Source: Ananas comosus
Taxonomy: Eukaryota; Streptophyta; Magnoliopsida; Poales; Bromeliaceae
Length of the DNA stretch: 64,000 nt
Assembly (NCBI RefSeq): GCF_001540865.1
Contig: NC_033633.1
Coordinates: forward strand, 6,106,175-6,170,174
Direction: 5' to 3'
The notes under the pieces are model-generated. The model searched no databases. It saw only the letters and a program-made list of their open reading frames with translations, and had not been told where the DNA came from. Both the position numbers and the translations under genes were made by a program. Shown here piece after piece: positions 1-10,364 of this stretch (the first letter of the stretch is position 1; each line of letters starts with the position of its first letter).

Positions 1-340
1 ACTTATGAGATGTTGCTCTGTCAGGACGGACGAATCAATAGGTCCCGCGTTCTCTAGATCTATTATCTGCAATCATAAAGATTTTGTAATTAGTAACATA
101 TTAGCAAAAAACGCCTTAAATATGGAAAGTTTTACAATTACTATTAAGTTAGGTAACAAATCCTACGTCGACGTCCTTATTGTGTTCTCTCTTCTGCATT
201 TTGTAGACAGGTGTTTCTATAATGGCCTTCCTGTTTACAAATGCTACATTTTGTTCGTCGCTCTGTGGTTTCGTCCATTATATTACAAATACGTGTTGAT
301 CATGCCCGACCTTTCTTCCTTCTCACGGAAGGCGGTACAA
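1..340 (-). pseudogene. Plant mobile domain (PMD) gene, N-terminal end, copy A (runs off the window)
   Basis: Read on the minus strand, the first 60 bases encode residues close to DLENAGPIDSSVLTEQHL. This is the N-terminal motif of PMD/MAIN-like proteins (often annotated 'serine/threonine-protein phosphatase 7 long form homolog'). The whole stretch to about 330 aligns by eye with 12667-12985, where the same exon starts a longer decayed PMD gene. The remaining exons would lie to the left of the window. The roughly 270 bases beyond the exon are conserved between the copies but look non-coding, as promoter or leader of a transposon-borne gene. Family identity is well supported by the second copy; the length is too short to judge whether this copy is intact. 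Confidence 0.6.
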
Positions 341-613
341 TTGGTGGGCCATAAGGTCGTGGCCAGTGTCGCCTATCTGAAACTAAATGGAAAAGTTGTG
401 CGTATGTCTGGGCGTTAATATTCAACAGTATATCGTGAGCTATATATTCATTCCCTCCCGTAGGGTATCGAATTGTTCTTCCCTATTACAATTTACTAAA
501 CAATACATTCTTATCTCAAAATTAGTATATGTCGTATCTGAATGAATCACGATCAATTTCTTTCGACCGCCGATATATTGGGGACCATTTTCATCCGTAA
601 CTAACTGTCCATC

Positions 614-1456
614 TAGGGATGTAATGTGGGCCGTGCCGGGCCGGCACGGCCCACATTTTTCGGGCCGAAACCGGCCGTGGGCCAGCCCGGCACGGCCCGG
701 CCCGGCCCCAAAATCGGGCCGTGCCGTGCTGAGCCAAAGTTCTTGGAACCCGGCCCAGCACGGCCCCCCGGCCCGGACTGCACCGGCCGTGCCGGGCTGG
801 GCCGGGCTTCGGGCAAGCTCTTTTTTATTTTATTAATTTTATTTAAAAATATTTAATTTTTTTTAAAAATAAAAATAAAAATATTAATTTTTTAAAAAAT
901 AATATATCAGTAAAAAAAATTAAAATTTTAAAATATATTTATAAAAATATTAAAATTTTAAATTATTTTAAAATTTTAAATTTTTTGAACCAAAATACCC
1001 TCCCAACAGTCAAATTTTTGACTGTTGGGAAAGGCATTTTAGTCCAAGCCTAACTTCCAAAGCCACAACCCAACTCTTTGACTCTTGGGAGTCCCAAAGA
1101 AATAGCCCAACTCCCAAAGCATTGGGAGTTGGGTGGTGCAGGGCCTTGGGAGTTGGGTTGTACCCAACTCCCAAGTCCCTGCCTCGGCCCGGCTTGGGAG
1201 GGCCTGGCCACACGGGCCGGGCCGTGCGGTGCCGGGCCGGGCCTGGATACCCTCTAGGCCCGGCACGGCCCAGGCCTATGTTGTGCCGGGCCGTGCCGGG
1301 CCATCGAGCCGGGGGAGCAAGGCTCAGCATGGCCCGATTTAACTGGCCGGGCCGGGCCGACACGGCACGCTACAGTACTCGTGCCGTGCCTGGCCCGGCC
1401 CACTCTCGTGCTGGGCAGGGCGGGCCATGGGCCGCCCGGCCCGTTTTACACCCCTA
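614..1456. mobile_element. hAT-type non-autonomous element rich in CCCGGCC repeats
   Basis: The ends are inverted (TAGGGATGTAATGTGGGCCG at the left; the complement of CGGCCCGTTTTACACCCCTA at the right). They are flanked by a perfect 8-bp target duplication TGTCCATC at 606-613 and 1457-1464, diagnostic of the hAT superfamily. Both subterminal arms (620-820 and 1185-1450) are dense tandem variants of GGCCCGGCACGG; the centre (830-1010) is A/T-rich. There is no transposase. Long open frames on both strands here come from the GC repeats and are not genes. Confidence 0.88.
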
Positions 1457-1827
1457 TGTCCATCCCAATGAACACTCAAAGACATCTGACGACTAGCCAT
1501 TTTAACTACACAGAAAAAACTTTCAAATCTTCTCTCAAAATATCTAGTGAATACAATACAAAAATTAATAAAGGAAAAAGTTAAAGGACCACATGAAGGC
1601 CTCCCTACCCCACACAAAATTCCAACAAAGAGTTTTGACAGGAAAGAGCTTTTATTTACCAAAAAGTTTAAACCTAATTTAAACTACAATACCTACAAAA
1701 ACTTTAAACCTAGAATCTAGTTTAATTCTAGTTTTTATAAGTCTAACAATGTCAATAATGCCAACAATACCTACAATACCTACAATACTAACAATGCCAT
1801 GGAATAAGTAGCCAACAATACCTAATT
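1457..1827. other. Intergenic stretch with short CAATACCTA-like tandem repeats
   Basis: No gene is seen. From about 1745 to 1827 the sequence repeats CAATACCTA / CAATGCC-like units, and the SINE at 1828 inserted into the last of them. Confidence 0.4.
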
Positions 1828-1977
1828 TACCGACCGTCCCTAGAGCAAGTGGCAAAGGGCTTGGTGGTTGGTACCCGAGACCCAAGTTTGAATCCTAATT
1901 GATTCACATTTCTAGCTAAGTTTATTTCTAAATGAAATAAATGAAGCGGGTAGCGTGCTACCTATCTCTAAAAAAAA
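1828..1977 (+). mobile_element. tRNA-derived SINE, copy 1
   Basis: The 5' part resembles a tRNA gene with an A-box-like segment (TAGAGCAAGTGG) and a B-box-like segment (GTTTGAATCCT). The body ends with GTAGCGTGCTACC and an A-rich tail. It is flanked by a perfect 14-bp direct repeat AACAATACCTAATT at 1814-1827 and 1978-1991, the hallmark of LINE-assisted insertion. Copies 2 and 3 of the family are at 25015-25165 and 25832-25990. Confidence 0.85.
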
Positions 1978-2054
1978 AACAATACCTAATTGAGTAATAA
2001 AATTAAATAAAAACCTAACAATGCCATGGAGCTATTTGCAATGTGGGTTGCTGA

Positions 2055-2171
2055 TGGAGCTACTTGCGACGGCGACTGGCGACGGCGACGGCGACCGGCG
2101 ACAGCGACGGCGACCTGCGGGGGCGACGGTGGCCGGGGCGGCAGCGATCGACGAGGCTTCCTAGAGAGGGA

Positions 2172-2221
<50 letters not shown>

Positions 2222-2250
2222 AAGCGCGAGAGGGAGAGGTGTCGGGGTAG
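2055..2250. repeat. GCGACGGCGAC-type GC-rich repeat and (GA)n microsatellite
   Basis: A run of CGACGG-like units at 2065-2150 is followed by uninterrupted (GA)n at about 2172-2218. Open frames on both strands translate to low-complexity R/E or S/L runs and are not supported as genes. Confidence 0.6.
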
Positions 2251-2261
2251 GGTATACCTAA

Positions 2262-2665
2262 TAAAGACGGTGAATCGTTCACTGTCTTCATAAAAGTGGT
2301 GAATGGTTTACCGCCTTAGTAAAGACGGTGAATGGTTAACCATCTTCTCTAGAGCATAACCCTCACCATTTTATAAGGTGGATTTGCATTCAGCGTTAGG
2401 TTTTGCACTAAACGCGGTGAATGGTTCACCGAGTGAAGGCGGTGAACCATTCACCGTTTTCTCAAGGACACAGCTCTCAACACTTAGAAAGGCGGGATTT
2501 GCGTTGGATTTGCGTTGAAGGGTTTAGAGGTTTTGCACTAAAGGCTGTGAATGGTTCATTGTCTTAATGAAGACGGTGAACCATTCACCGCCTTCACAAT
2601 ACATATTACGAAGGCAGTGAATCGTTCACGACCTTAGTGAAGACAGTGAACGATTCACCGCCTTC
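2262..2665. repeat. Array of about nine imperfect palindromes, core GGTGAAYSRTTCACC
   Basis: Units such as GACGGTGAACCATTCACCGCC recur at about 2262, 2296, 2323, 2420, 2436, 2543, 2571, 2613 and 2640, nearly all self-complementary. The same motif occurs three times at 10008-10115, next to the 3' end of the second PMD gene, and in weaker form at 15370 and 15550. The array is followed by a terminus-like sequence (AGAGGGTTATTTTATAAAAA, about 2758) that is the inverted counterpart of 9893-9930. I infer this is the subterminal region of PMD element A, whose gene lies at the window's left edge. Confidence 0.6.
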
Positions 2666-2835
2666 ATAAGAAATTTCTAACCTGACGTCCAAGTGGTGAA
2701 AGGAGTGTTACTTTTTCAAATAATATTTTGACAGGATCATCTTCAAATTACAAATTTTTAGAGGGTTATTTTATAAAAAAATCCTTTTAAAGAGTCTAAT
2801 TTTAAAATAAAATAAAAAAAGGCGTAGTGGACTAA

Positions 2836-3526
2836 GAAGCCGTTTGGATCGAGCATAAAGGGGGGGATAAGGGGGTTATCCCCCTCTTTATACCCAAATA
2901 TGGTGGGAACAACTTGTTCCTACCCAGGGGTGGAACAAGGGGTGGGAACAAGTCGTTCCCCCCGGGTAGAGAGAGAGAAAGAGAAAGAGAGAGAGAGAGA
3001 GAGATATTTTTATTTAAAATTTAAATTTAAAATTTTAAAATTTAAAATTTTAAAATTTAAATTTATAATTTAAAATTATAAATTTTAAAGTTTAAATTTT
3101 AAATTTGATATTTTTAAATTTTAAATTTTAAATTTGATATTTTTAGTTTTTAAAATTTAAATTTAATATTTTATATCATTCAAATTTAAATTTGGTCTTA
3201 AATTTAAAATTTGATATTTAAAATTAAAATTTTAAAAATTAAAAATTTAAATTTTAATTTCAAATTTAAAATGTAAAAGTTAAAATTTTTAATTTAAAAT
3301 TATAAGTTTAAAATTTAAAAATTTAAATTTAATTATATTATCATTTTTTTCTATGTATAACTATCAACTATTCCAGATTATACTCATATTTTCATCCAAA
3401 CATAATTTTTCTAGTTCACTCATATTTTTATCCAAATAAAAAAATATTCTTATTCTTATAAAAATTCATACTTGTATCTATTTCCGGTTTAACTAGTTAC
3501 TACTCATTTCCAAAACAAACGGAGCC
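2836..3526. mobile_element. Tourist/PIF-Harbinger-like MITE
   Basis: The ends GAAGCCGTTTGG and CAAACGGAGCC are inverted and are flanked by TAA at 2833-2835 and 3527-3529, the 3-bp target typical of PIF/Harbinger. The inside is a (GA)n tract followed by about 350 bp of AAATTT-rich sequence without coding capacity. Confidence 0.65.
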
Positions 3527-3596
3527 TAAAATCTCGCATCGGGACAATTCGCAAACAAAAATTATTTTTATTTCCCCTCAAACTTGTTGCAGCAAT

Positions 3597-4851
3597 CATA
3601 GTTAGTTAATTCGCGAATAATTCGCGAATTATTCGCGAATTTATAAAGAAACAAATTTAACAGCCGTATACGTATTATTCCCAAAAATTCGAAAAAAATC
3701 GCGTTTTTTCGTCAAAAGTACTTGTTCGTTCGCGAATTATTCGCCCGAAAAAATCGGCCCTGTGGGCTTACAGGTAGCGGGCTCGCGGACGGGTAGCGGG
3801 CCTCATGGGTGGCCCAAAACAGAAAAAAAAAAAGAAAAAAAAGAGAAAGAAGAGCCGAAAAAGGGTTTTGCCCTAATCCTTCACCCCTGCCGCCCTGCCG
3901 CCGACCCCAGCCCCATCCCTTTCCTTCCTCCTCTTCCCTTCCCTTCCTCCTCTTCCCTTCGAGCCATCGGAAGCCCCCGCGTGGCCACATCGAAGATCGG
4001 GTTCTTCATTCTTCAGAAATCAGAACCCTCCTCGTCGCCTCTTCCTCTTCCGCTTCCGCTTCCGCTCTCCAAACGATGGATCAGTAATCGGGTTGTTCTT
4101 TACAAGAATTTTTATGCTTTAGTTTCTCTCTCTCTTTCTTTCCTTTATTTCATCTTCTCTTAATTACTAACTGTATGGTTTTGATCAGTAACAAGACCAT
4201 GACTACAACATGTAGCATCATTGTAAACATGCATTTGTTAAGATTCATTACTTCCTTTTTATCTTTAATCTCTACAGTATACATGAATATGCCCAGCATA
4301 CAAGAATAATCAGCAAATAAGGTTTTAAGAATTAAGTCCTCAAAAGGTTTGATATGCTCAGCAGGTTTGAAAGTCACAAGCATATGCATTGATTAAAAAC
4401 CAAGGGAGATCTAGCAAACTTAACAAAGGTACATGGGTGTTAATTGGCAATACTGGGAATTTCCGATAAATTTGGAGAAATAGCAATATGGAGATACAGA
4501 TTTGAGTTTGCTATTTGCTTAATTATATATTTATTTTGGAACATAATACAGTTTGCTAATTTTTTACTTAATTAACTTAATTTTGTAGCTCTTTATTCTT
4601 ATATTCTTAAGAATTATGAGTATTTATACTAATTGCATAAAACTTGAGAAAAAAAAAAAATTTAATAGCCGAATTTTTGATCCCGAATTTTTAATTAGTG
4701 AACGTATAATATCCGTATAAATCACGTATCCGAATAATTGGCGAATCCGTTTTTTAACCGTATTTTTCAACGAATTTAAAAATTAATAGACGAATTCTAT
4801 CCGAATTATATCCGTACCGAATTTTTGCCGAATCCGAATTAACTAACTATG
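3597..4851. mobile_element. hAT-like element with a captured leader-like segment
   Basis: Terminal inverted repeats CATAGTTAGTTAATTCG (left) and its complement (right, ending 4851) are flanked by a perfect 8-bp target duplication GCAGCAAT (3589-3596, 4852-4859). Subterminal regions carry repeated TTCGCGAATTATTCGCG and CCGAATTN motifs. The middle (about 3755-4095) is GC/pyrimidine-rich and looks like a plant 5' leader: AGGGTTTTGCCCTAATCC, then CT-rich sequence, then ATGGATCA followed at once by a donor-like GTAATC. It inserted about 200 bp upstream of the MED9 start codon. No transposase is seen. Confidence 0.8.
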
Positions 4852-5057
4852 GCAGCAATAGTGGCGTAGTCGAGGCCTCCGCAGTAAGAGTAATTCGTAT
4901 AGGATAGACTATTTCATCTCTTTTCAAGATCATTTCTCTGCCTTTTAGGTATTCTTCCTTCCTGTATGAAGCGTGGCTCACATATGTATCATTCTTGATC
5001 TCTATTATAGGTTTTTTGTACCTTCCTGTGCTAGGGTTCAACTAGGGTGCGTCAGCA

Positions 5058-8000
5058 ATGGATCACCAGTTCGGCGGGTCAAATTGGACGATGATCCCCA
5101 CCCAGAATCCTCTCTCCCAGGACCTCCATTCCCTCCATTACCCCCAACAGCAGCCGCCCCTGCCTCCGCAGCCGCAGCCGCAGCCGCAGCTGCAGCAGCA
5201 TCACCACCATCCATCACTGGCATCTCACTTTCATCTCCTTCACGTATGCTGAGATTCAAAAAAAAAAAAAAAAAAAACCCTAAATGCCTCCTCTTTATCC
5301 ATACTGAGGACTTCCTTGTCATTACGCTTGAGATTTCTTAGTAGGAGATTTTGAAATCGAACCTGTGTGCTGATATTATTTAGAAGGTGACCTGCAAAGC
5401 TAACTGAAGATATTGATAAATTGTGGAAATCTAAATTGCGTTGATTTTCTATTCCAAAACGACCTGACTCTAACTTTCTATCACTATTGAGTGGGTGTAT
5501 CTCAAAAAATTGCAAGTTACATCATTTGAATTCCTAACTTCTATTCAACTCTAGTCTTGCATATTCAAAAATATAAGACGGCCTTTTCTCAACTTGTAGC
5601 TTCTGACAAACCGGATATTGAAAACATTGATTTTTCAATCCCGAATAATGGTCTATTCAACACTATATGGCCATCAAAGATATACGAAACACAGATACAT
5701 CGTGGTTTTCCTGATCTGGCCTATATATAGTAAAATCGTTCATGTAGCTTGTAGATTTTATCATGTAGTGCTCAAATTGTTGATTTCCTGTCTAAGTTTG
5801 TGTGGCTATTTTGGTGTTAATTTATTAGATGTTTTATTTCAGAATTAGGTTTTTTGGTGAACTAGTGTGCCAAATTGGAACTTCTTATGGGGCAATGATT
5901 GTATACTTTCTTGTGTCTGAAGTGATAGATGTTCTTGTACATCGATAACAGTTTCACTCATGCCGATCAGTATGGGTAGAATAGCCCAAAAAGTCATCTT
6001 TTTTGTTTCGATTTCTTCGTAAGGAAAAAAATGCTTGGATTTCATTTACTTCTGTTTTCTTTATGCATTTGATGGTTTGAATATTGTGAATTTGATGAAG
6101 ATGAATAATTTCAAGTAAATCTTGATGTCTCCTGTTTGCTATGCTTTTAGTTTCATTGAATCTCAGTAACCTGAAATATCACTAATCTATAATGGTTGTT
6201 TCTAATCTACCCGTTTAAGGATCACTGTGCAATTGCATGATTGACTCGAGGAACGTGGTTAACTATGAGGAAAATGGTTTTCTTTATATCAATATCACTA
6301 GAATGAAAGGCAACTTAAGAAATTTAATAAGATGAGAGACAAATTATATGTAGTTATTTGTAATCTACCCATCTTACGCTTTGTTGGTTCATTGGGATGA
6401 GAAATTTAACGGAATCAAGGGGTTAATTATGGAGTAATTTGGCTTCTGTTGTTCCCCTTTTTTTAAGCCTTATGTTTACAAAATATAAATTCATAAAATA
6501 TTGTGACATTAGTTGGGAATAATGCATTGAACTTTATTATCTAGGTCTAGGGGTGTAAACGAGCCAAACACAAGCGAGATAGGGCCGGCTCGTGTTCGGG
6601 GAATAAACGAGCCGAACACGAGCTGGCTCGTTAAAATATTGAGCTGAAAAATTCAGCTCATGTTCGGCTTGTTAATAAACGAGCCGAACACGAGTTGGCT
6701 CACAAGCCGGCCAACGAATAATAAGTTAAAAGGATTAGATTGAATATATATAAAAAATAAATTTATAAAATCTTATTCATTAGACTTTGATCTAATAGTT
6801 GAAATTTTACATATAAATGAGTCTTTTTATAATTGAGCTTGCTTTTATATTTCTATTTTGCTAAAAATGAAATAATAATAATAGATATTATATATATATA
6901 ATTGTTTATTTATATATATAAATATAAATTAAATAAATTATATAAATGTAAAATATATGTACTCGAGCTGTTATCGAGCCGGACACGAACGAGCTGACCC
7001 CAGCTCGTGTTCGGCTCGTTTATTAAACGAGCCGAAAAATTCAACTCGTGTTCGGTTCGTTTACTAAACGAATGATTCGATCTCGAGCTCATTTCGAGCC
7101 GAACACGAGCGCTTGTGAAGCTTGTTGGTGAACGGCATCACGTCTTGGACATTTGTACGGCATTTTGCCACCCCTATCTACGTCTTGAACATTTTATGAA
7201 ATACATGGCTTTTTTTTTTTGTGAGGATCACAATAAGTCAAGCATTAATCCATTTCCTTTCTTCCATATTGCCTTTGTAGTTTTTCTTTTTTTAAATTTT
7301 TTGCCTTCCTATATTTCACTCGCACTTACCTTGAAATGTATTCATTCTGGTTGTTTTTTGTTTAGCACTGTATGAATCACATATTGTTAATTGTTTTGTG
7401 GATAATTTTTAGTCGAGTGCTATCTCAAATTATATAATTTTGATCTCTAGTAGGAGTTCAGAAATGCTAATTTCATGACTTCTAAATACACATTCCATGT
7501 CGAACAAAAGGTTTAATGCTGCTTTCTAATTTTTCTTGCCTTTTCACAGTTGGTGGAGAAGTTGGCGGATGCAATCGAAACTGGAACGAAGGACCAGAAT
7601 TTTGATAAATTGGTTCGAAATCCCTCTTACCCTACCCCTTCCTTCCCTTTTCTATGCGACATCTTTTTGAGTTCAGTGTATGTTCTCTAGTATAAAGAAC
7701 TTCTAGCTTTCTAAAACAAGTAAGGCTTTATAGAGATCTTAACGTTTGCATTTGATTTGTTGTAGACTTTATTTAGTATCTATATCCAAGTATTTCACTA
7801 AAGTCTATGTTGGTTTGCTGTTACTCAGTTCCTTTTTATGCCACTCAATGTTTGAGTCATTTGATTCTTCGTTGTCTCTGTTTGTTAGTGATCAATCTTA
7901 GCCTGTTCAAAGTCTTGATCAGAATGTATGGCTCGAATCAACTTTCCCTCACACTCTCTCTCTCTCATATCACTTTCCCTCACACTCTCTCTCTCTCATA

Positions 8001-9169
8001 TCTTGAGTAGCACCTAGCTGCCAAAAAAATATAAAGAGAAAATAAAATTCTTAGTGGGTCCACAGGTGCTGTGCAATGCACACTCTAACAAAGTTGCTGC
8101 AGCTTCCTATGTATGGATGGAATTTTGTGGCCCCCTACTTGGTCCTGTGGAGAACATAGAACGCTTCCCAAGATTTTAGAAAAGTAGGAATACAACTTAA
8201 TTATTTTGTTTATTGATCTTCTTGATTACCTTGTTTGTTAATTTTCTTGTTTTGTGGTTTCTCGGTCTCTTTAAGGTCCACCTTTTGATCTTGTTCCTCT
8301 CCTCTTTTCTTCTAATCCGTTTTCGCTCTGGGAAACCCAGCAGGAATCCCTTTCGGGTTCCTTTTCAACAAACCACTCTCCCTTAGCTTCGTTAGGCACC
8401 CGTTGAATACCTATGTGCTTATTCACAAGGAGATAAGTCTGTAACTGACTTTTAAGAACGGAGTGCTGAGATACATAACCTTTAAATTTAGGCACATCTG
8501 CCCAAATTGCTGGAGCCCATTCTCTATTGTGCATCAGAACATTCATCAATTTCATCTTCTTAGTATTTGCATTAACCTTTGTTTAATCAAATCAATATGA
8601 TGTACAACAACTAACATCCATTGTTTTCCCATGTTGCCTGTATTAGTTTCTCGACAAACCATCCAAATTGGTAGTGATGTAGTTATGCCTCCAAAATTGT
8701 TATTTTTTTGTCACATCTGATTATTTGTGGGTACTACTTTTCTTAGTCTTTAGCACCATATGCAGGTCTCTATGACTCTAAATAAGATTCTCTATCGACC
8801 ACACTGCAATAGTTTCTTCCCCCATTTCCAATATGACTCTTTGAGTTTGATTCACACATTGTACAATGTGTTATATCTTCTTCATTTCTGTACATGGGTC
8901 CTCAAGTGCTCTTCCCTTGTAATATTTTGTATGTACTGTTTTGTTGAATACTTGCATTACTGGTATACTTCACATTTGTGTCTTAATCTAATAGGTTTGT
9001 CATGCTAAGTAGCTATTAACAAGGATTTGCATTTTGCTTGCCTTAATTCTTGGTACTGATGTACTAATATGATTTAATCTTATATTAGGTTGATGACTTG
9101 ACCACCCAATTTGCAAGGTGTCAACAACTACTGAACTCTATATCAGGAACAATAAGTAGCAAGTCTATG
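5058..9169 (+). CDS. MED9: Mediator complex subunit 9 (MED9), exons 1-3; final exon missing
   Basis: MED9 is a small subunit of the middle module of the Mediator coactivator, which links transcription factors to RNA polymerase II in the nucleus. Exons are 5058-5243, 7550-7612 and 9089-9169, all ending in phase 0 with GT donors and AG acceptors. They give 110 residues. The N-terminus (MDHQFGGSNWTMIP) and a Pro/Gln/His-rich stretch match plant MED9. They lead into SHFHLLH-LVEKLADAIETGTK-DQ and then FARCQQLLNSISG, the first half of the conserved Med9 domain. The start is the first ATG after a CT-rich leader and begins the conserved MD-x-F-G-G motif. The last exon, which should follow SSKSM with the TVEGQ-type coiled region, is not found between 9170 and 16842, so the domain is cut. 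A hAT element lies in intron 1, and a decayed PMD transposon occupies the sequence after exon 3. Identification is strong; function of this copy is doubtful. Confidence 0.88.
6548..7176. mobile_element. hAT-type MITE in MED9 intron 1
   Basis: The ends TAGGGGTGTAAACGAGCC and (complement) TAGGGGTGGCAAAATGCC are inverted and flanked by 8-bp duplications TCTAGGTC (6540-6547) and TCTACGTC (7177-7184), 7 of 8 identical. Subterminal repeats of the type AACGAGCCGAACACGAGC occur in both arms around an A/T-rich centre. The TIR start is shared with the element at 614-1456, so both probably used the same hAT transposase family. Confidence 0.85.
7613..9088. other. MED9 intron 2, no embedded gene recognised
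   Basis: T-rich intronic sequence. There is a short direct repeat of CACTTTCCCTCACACTCTCTC at 7941-7999. An open frame on the minus strand (8271-8555) resembles nothing I recognise and has no supporting structure. Confidence 0.5.
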
Positions 9170-9884
9170 GTAAGTTTAATCATATATATACGTATATATT
9201 ATTGATGAGATGAAACAGCTCACAAATCATAACTTAAGTGACGTTTGCTTGATTATTATGGTTAGGGTAATTGTCATAATATTAGTTTATTAATCTCTGT
9301 ATGTTTGAGATAGCTAAATTTATTTTCCAGAAAGGCATTGTCTATATATATTCTAATTCGGTTTTAGTGTCAATACTAGTACATCTTTACAAATTAATCT
9401 TAGTTTGGTAAAGGTAATAGATGCGACCAAAAAAGCAACAATAGCGGAGCTTTAGTTCTCAACGCATTTGTGTTATTTACTTGCACCATCAGCTTGTAGT
9501 TGCTTTAATTTGAGTTATTTGAATTGCATCGGAGTTGTTAAAATTAATGGCCCATTAGTTATTAGCTGTTAACAGTTAATAAAATCTGCAGCTCCACCAT
9601 TTGGAAAAGCATTCATAACAGTTAAACCTAGTAAAATCATTGTTATATTTAACAAAATCCCCAATATAATTGATGGAAAGAACTTTAAATCAAAGGACTA
9701 AAAAATTTATGGCTTAAATAAAAAGAAAATTAGTTAAGGGTCTGTTTCAAAATGGCCTATAGCTGATGGTGCCCTTGTACATTTTTACCAACAAAATTTC
9801 ATCCTTGTGTGCACCATATAATTGAGCTTGTATTTAACATAATTAGTAGTTGAGATATTGGTTCCATCAGTTGCAACCAATCAT

Positions 9885-10115
9885 TGGGGACCTTTTTACA
9901 AAATAACCCTCTAAAATTTTGTAATTTGCAAAATAACTCTATAAAATTTATATTTGAAAAACTAACTCTCTTTTCGCTATGTAGGCGCCATGTCAGATAT
10001 TTCTTCTAAAGACGATGAACCATTCTCCGTCTTTGTAATATAACTACTAAAGGCAGTGAACGATTCTCCGTCTTCGTAATATAAGTATTGAAGACGGTGA
10101 ATGGTTCACCGTCTT
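9885..10115. repeat. Terminus-like sequence and GGTGAATGGTTCACC palindromes at the 3' side of the PMD gene
   Basis: The segment GACCTTTTTACAAAATAACC with following bases (9893-9935) is the inverted counterpart of 2735-2770. Three palindromic units follow at about 10012, 10043 and 10090, the last a full palindrome (GACGGTGAATGGTTCACCGTC). I read this as one end of PMD element B. No 9-bp target duplication could be confirmed because the far end, near 15.6 kb, has diverged. Confidence 0.5.
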
Positions 10116-10364
10116 TAATACAAACTGATCAACCTTTTTTTCCTCTAGCCTTTAACAACAATTTTTACAAGTTTGGAGCAAGAATTTTCACGAGAATAAA
10201 AATTTCAACAAGAAAAACAATAAGACAAGAAGAACAACAAAATACAACCAATTTGGTAGGAATATCAACAAAAACACAGAAAGTTTATAAAACTATGAAC
10301 TAAATAAAGAGGTATATAATATTACACATGTTATACAATGCATTCGATCTAAATCATATAAATG

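Noticed and set aside
613..1496. Several overlapping open frames rich in Pro, Gly, Arg and Ala on both strands
   Set aside because: They arise from the GGCCCGGCACGG repeats of the hAT element; they overlap on both strands and have no domain.
1826..1977. Possible tRNA gene
   Set aside because: A and B box relics are present, but the sequence does not close into a cloverleaf and is flanked by target duplications and an A tail: it is a SINE.
3762..4163. 133-residue open frame and overlapping antisense frame in the hAT element
   Set aside because: Pro/Ser/Lys low-complexity translation of a leader-like CT-rich region, with no homology I recognise.
4973..5341. Longer open frames overlapping MED9 exon 1 in other frames
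   Set aside because: Ala/Pro strings made by the CAG/CCG repeats. The MED9 frame matches the family and ends at a splice donor.
8271..8555. 94-residue minus-strand open frame in MED9 intron 2
   Set aside because: No recognisable family, no splice context, and probably chance.
9170..10000. Missing last exon of MED9
   Set aside because: An AG acceptor at about 9331 is followed by sequence that does not encode the expected TVEGQ-type coiled segment; none was found up to 16842.
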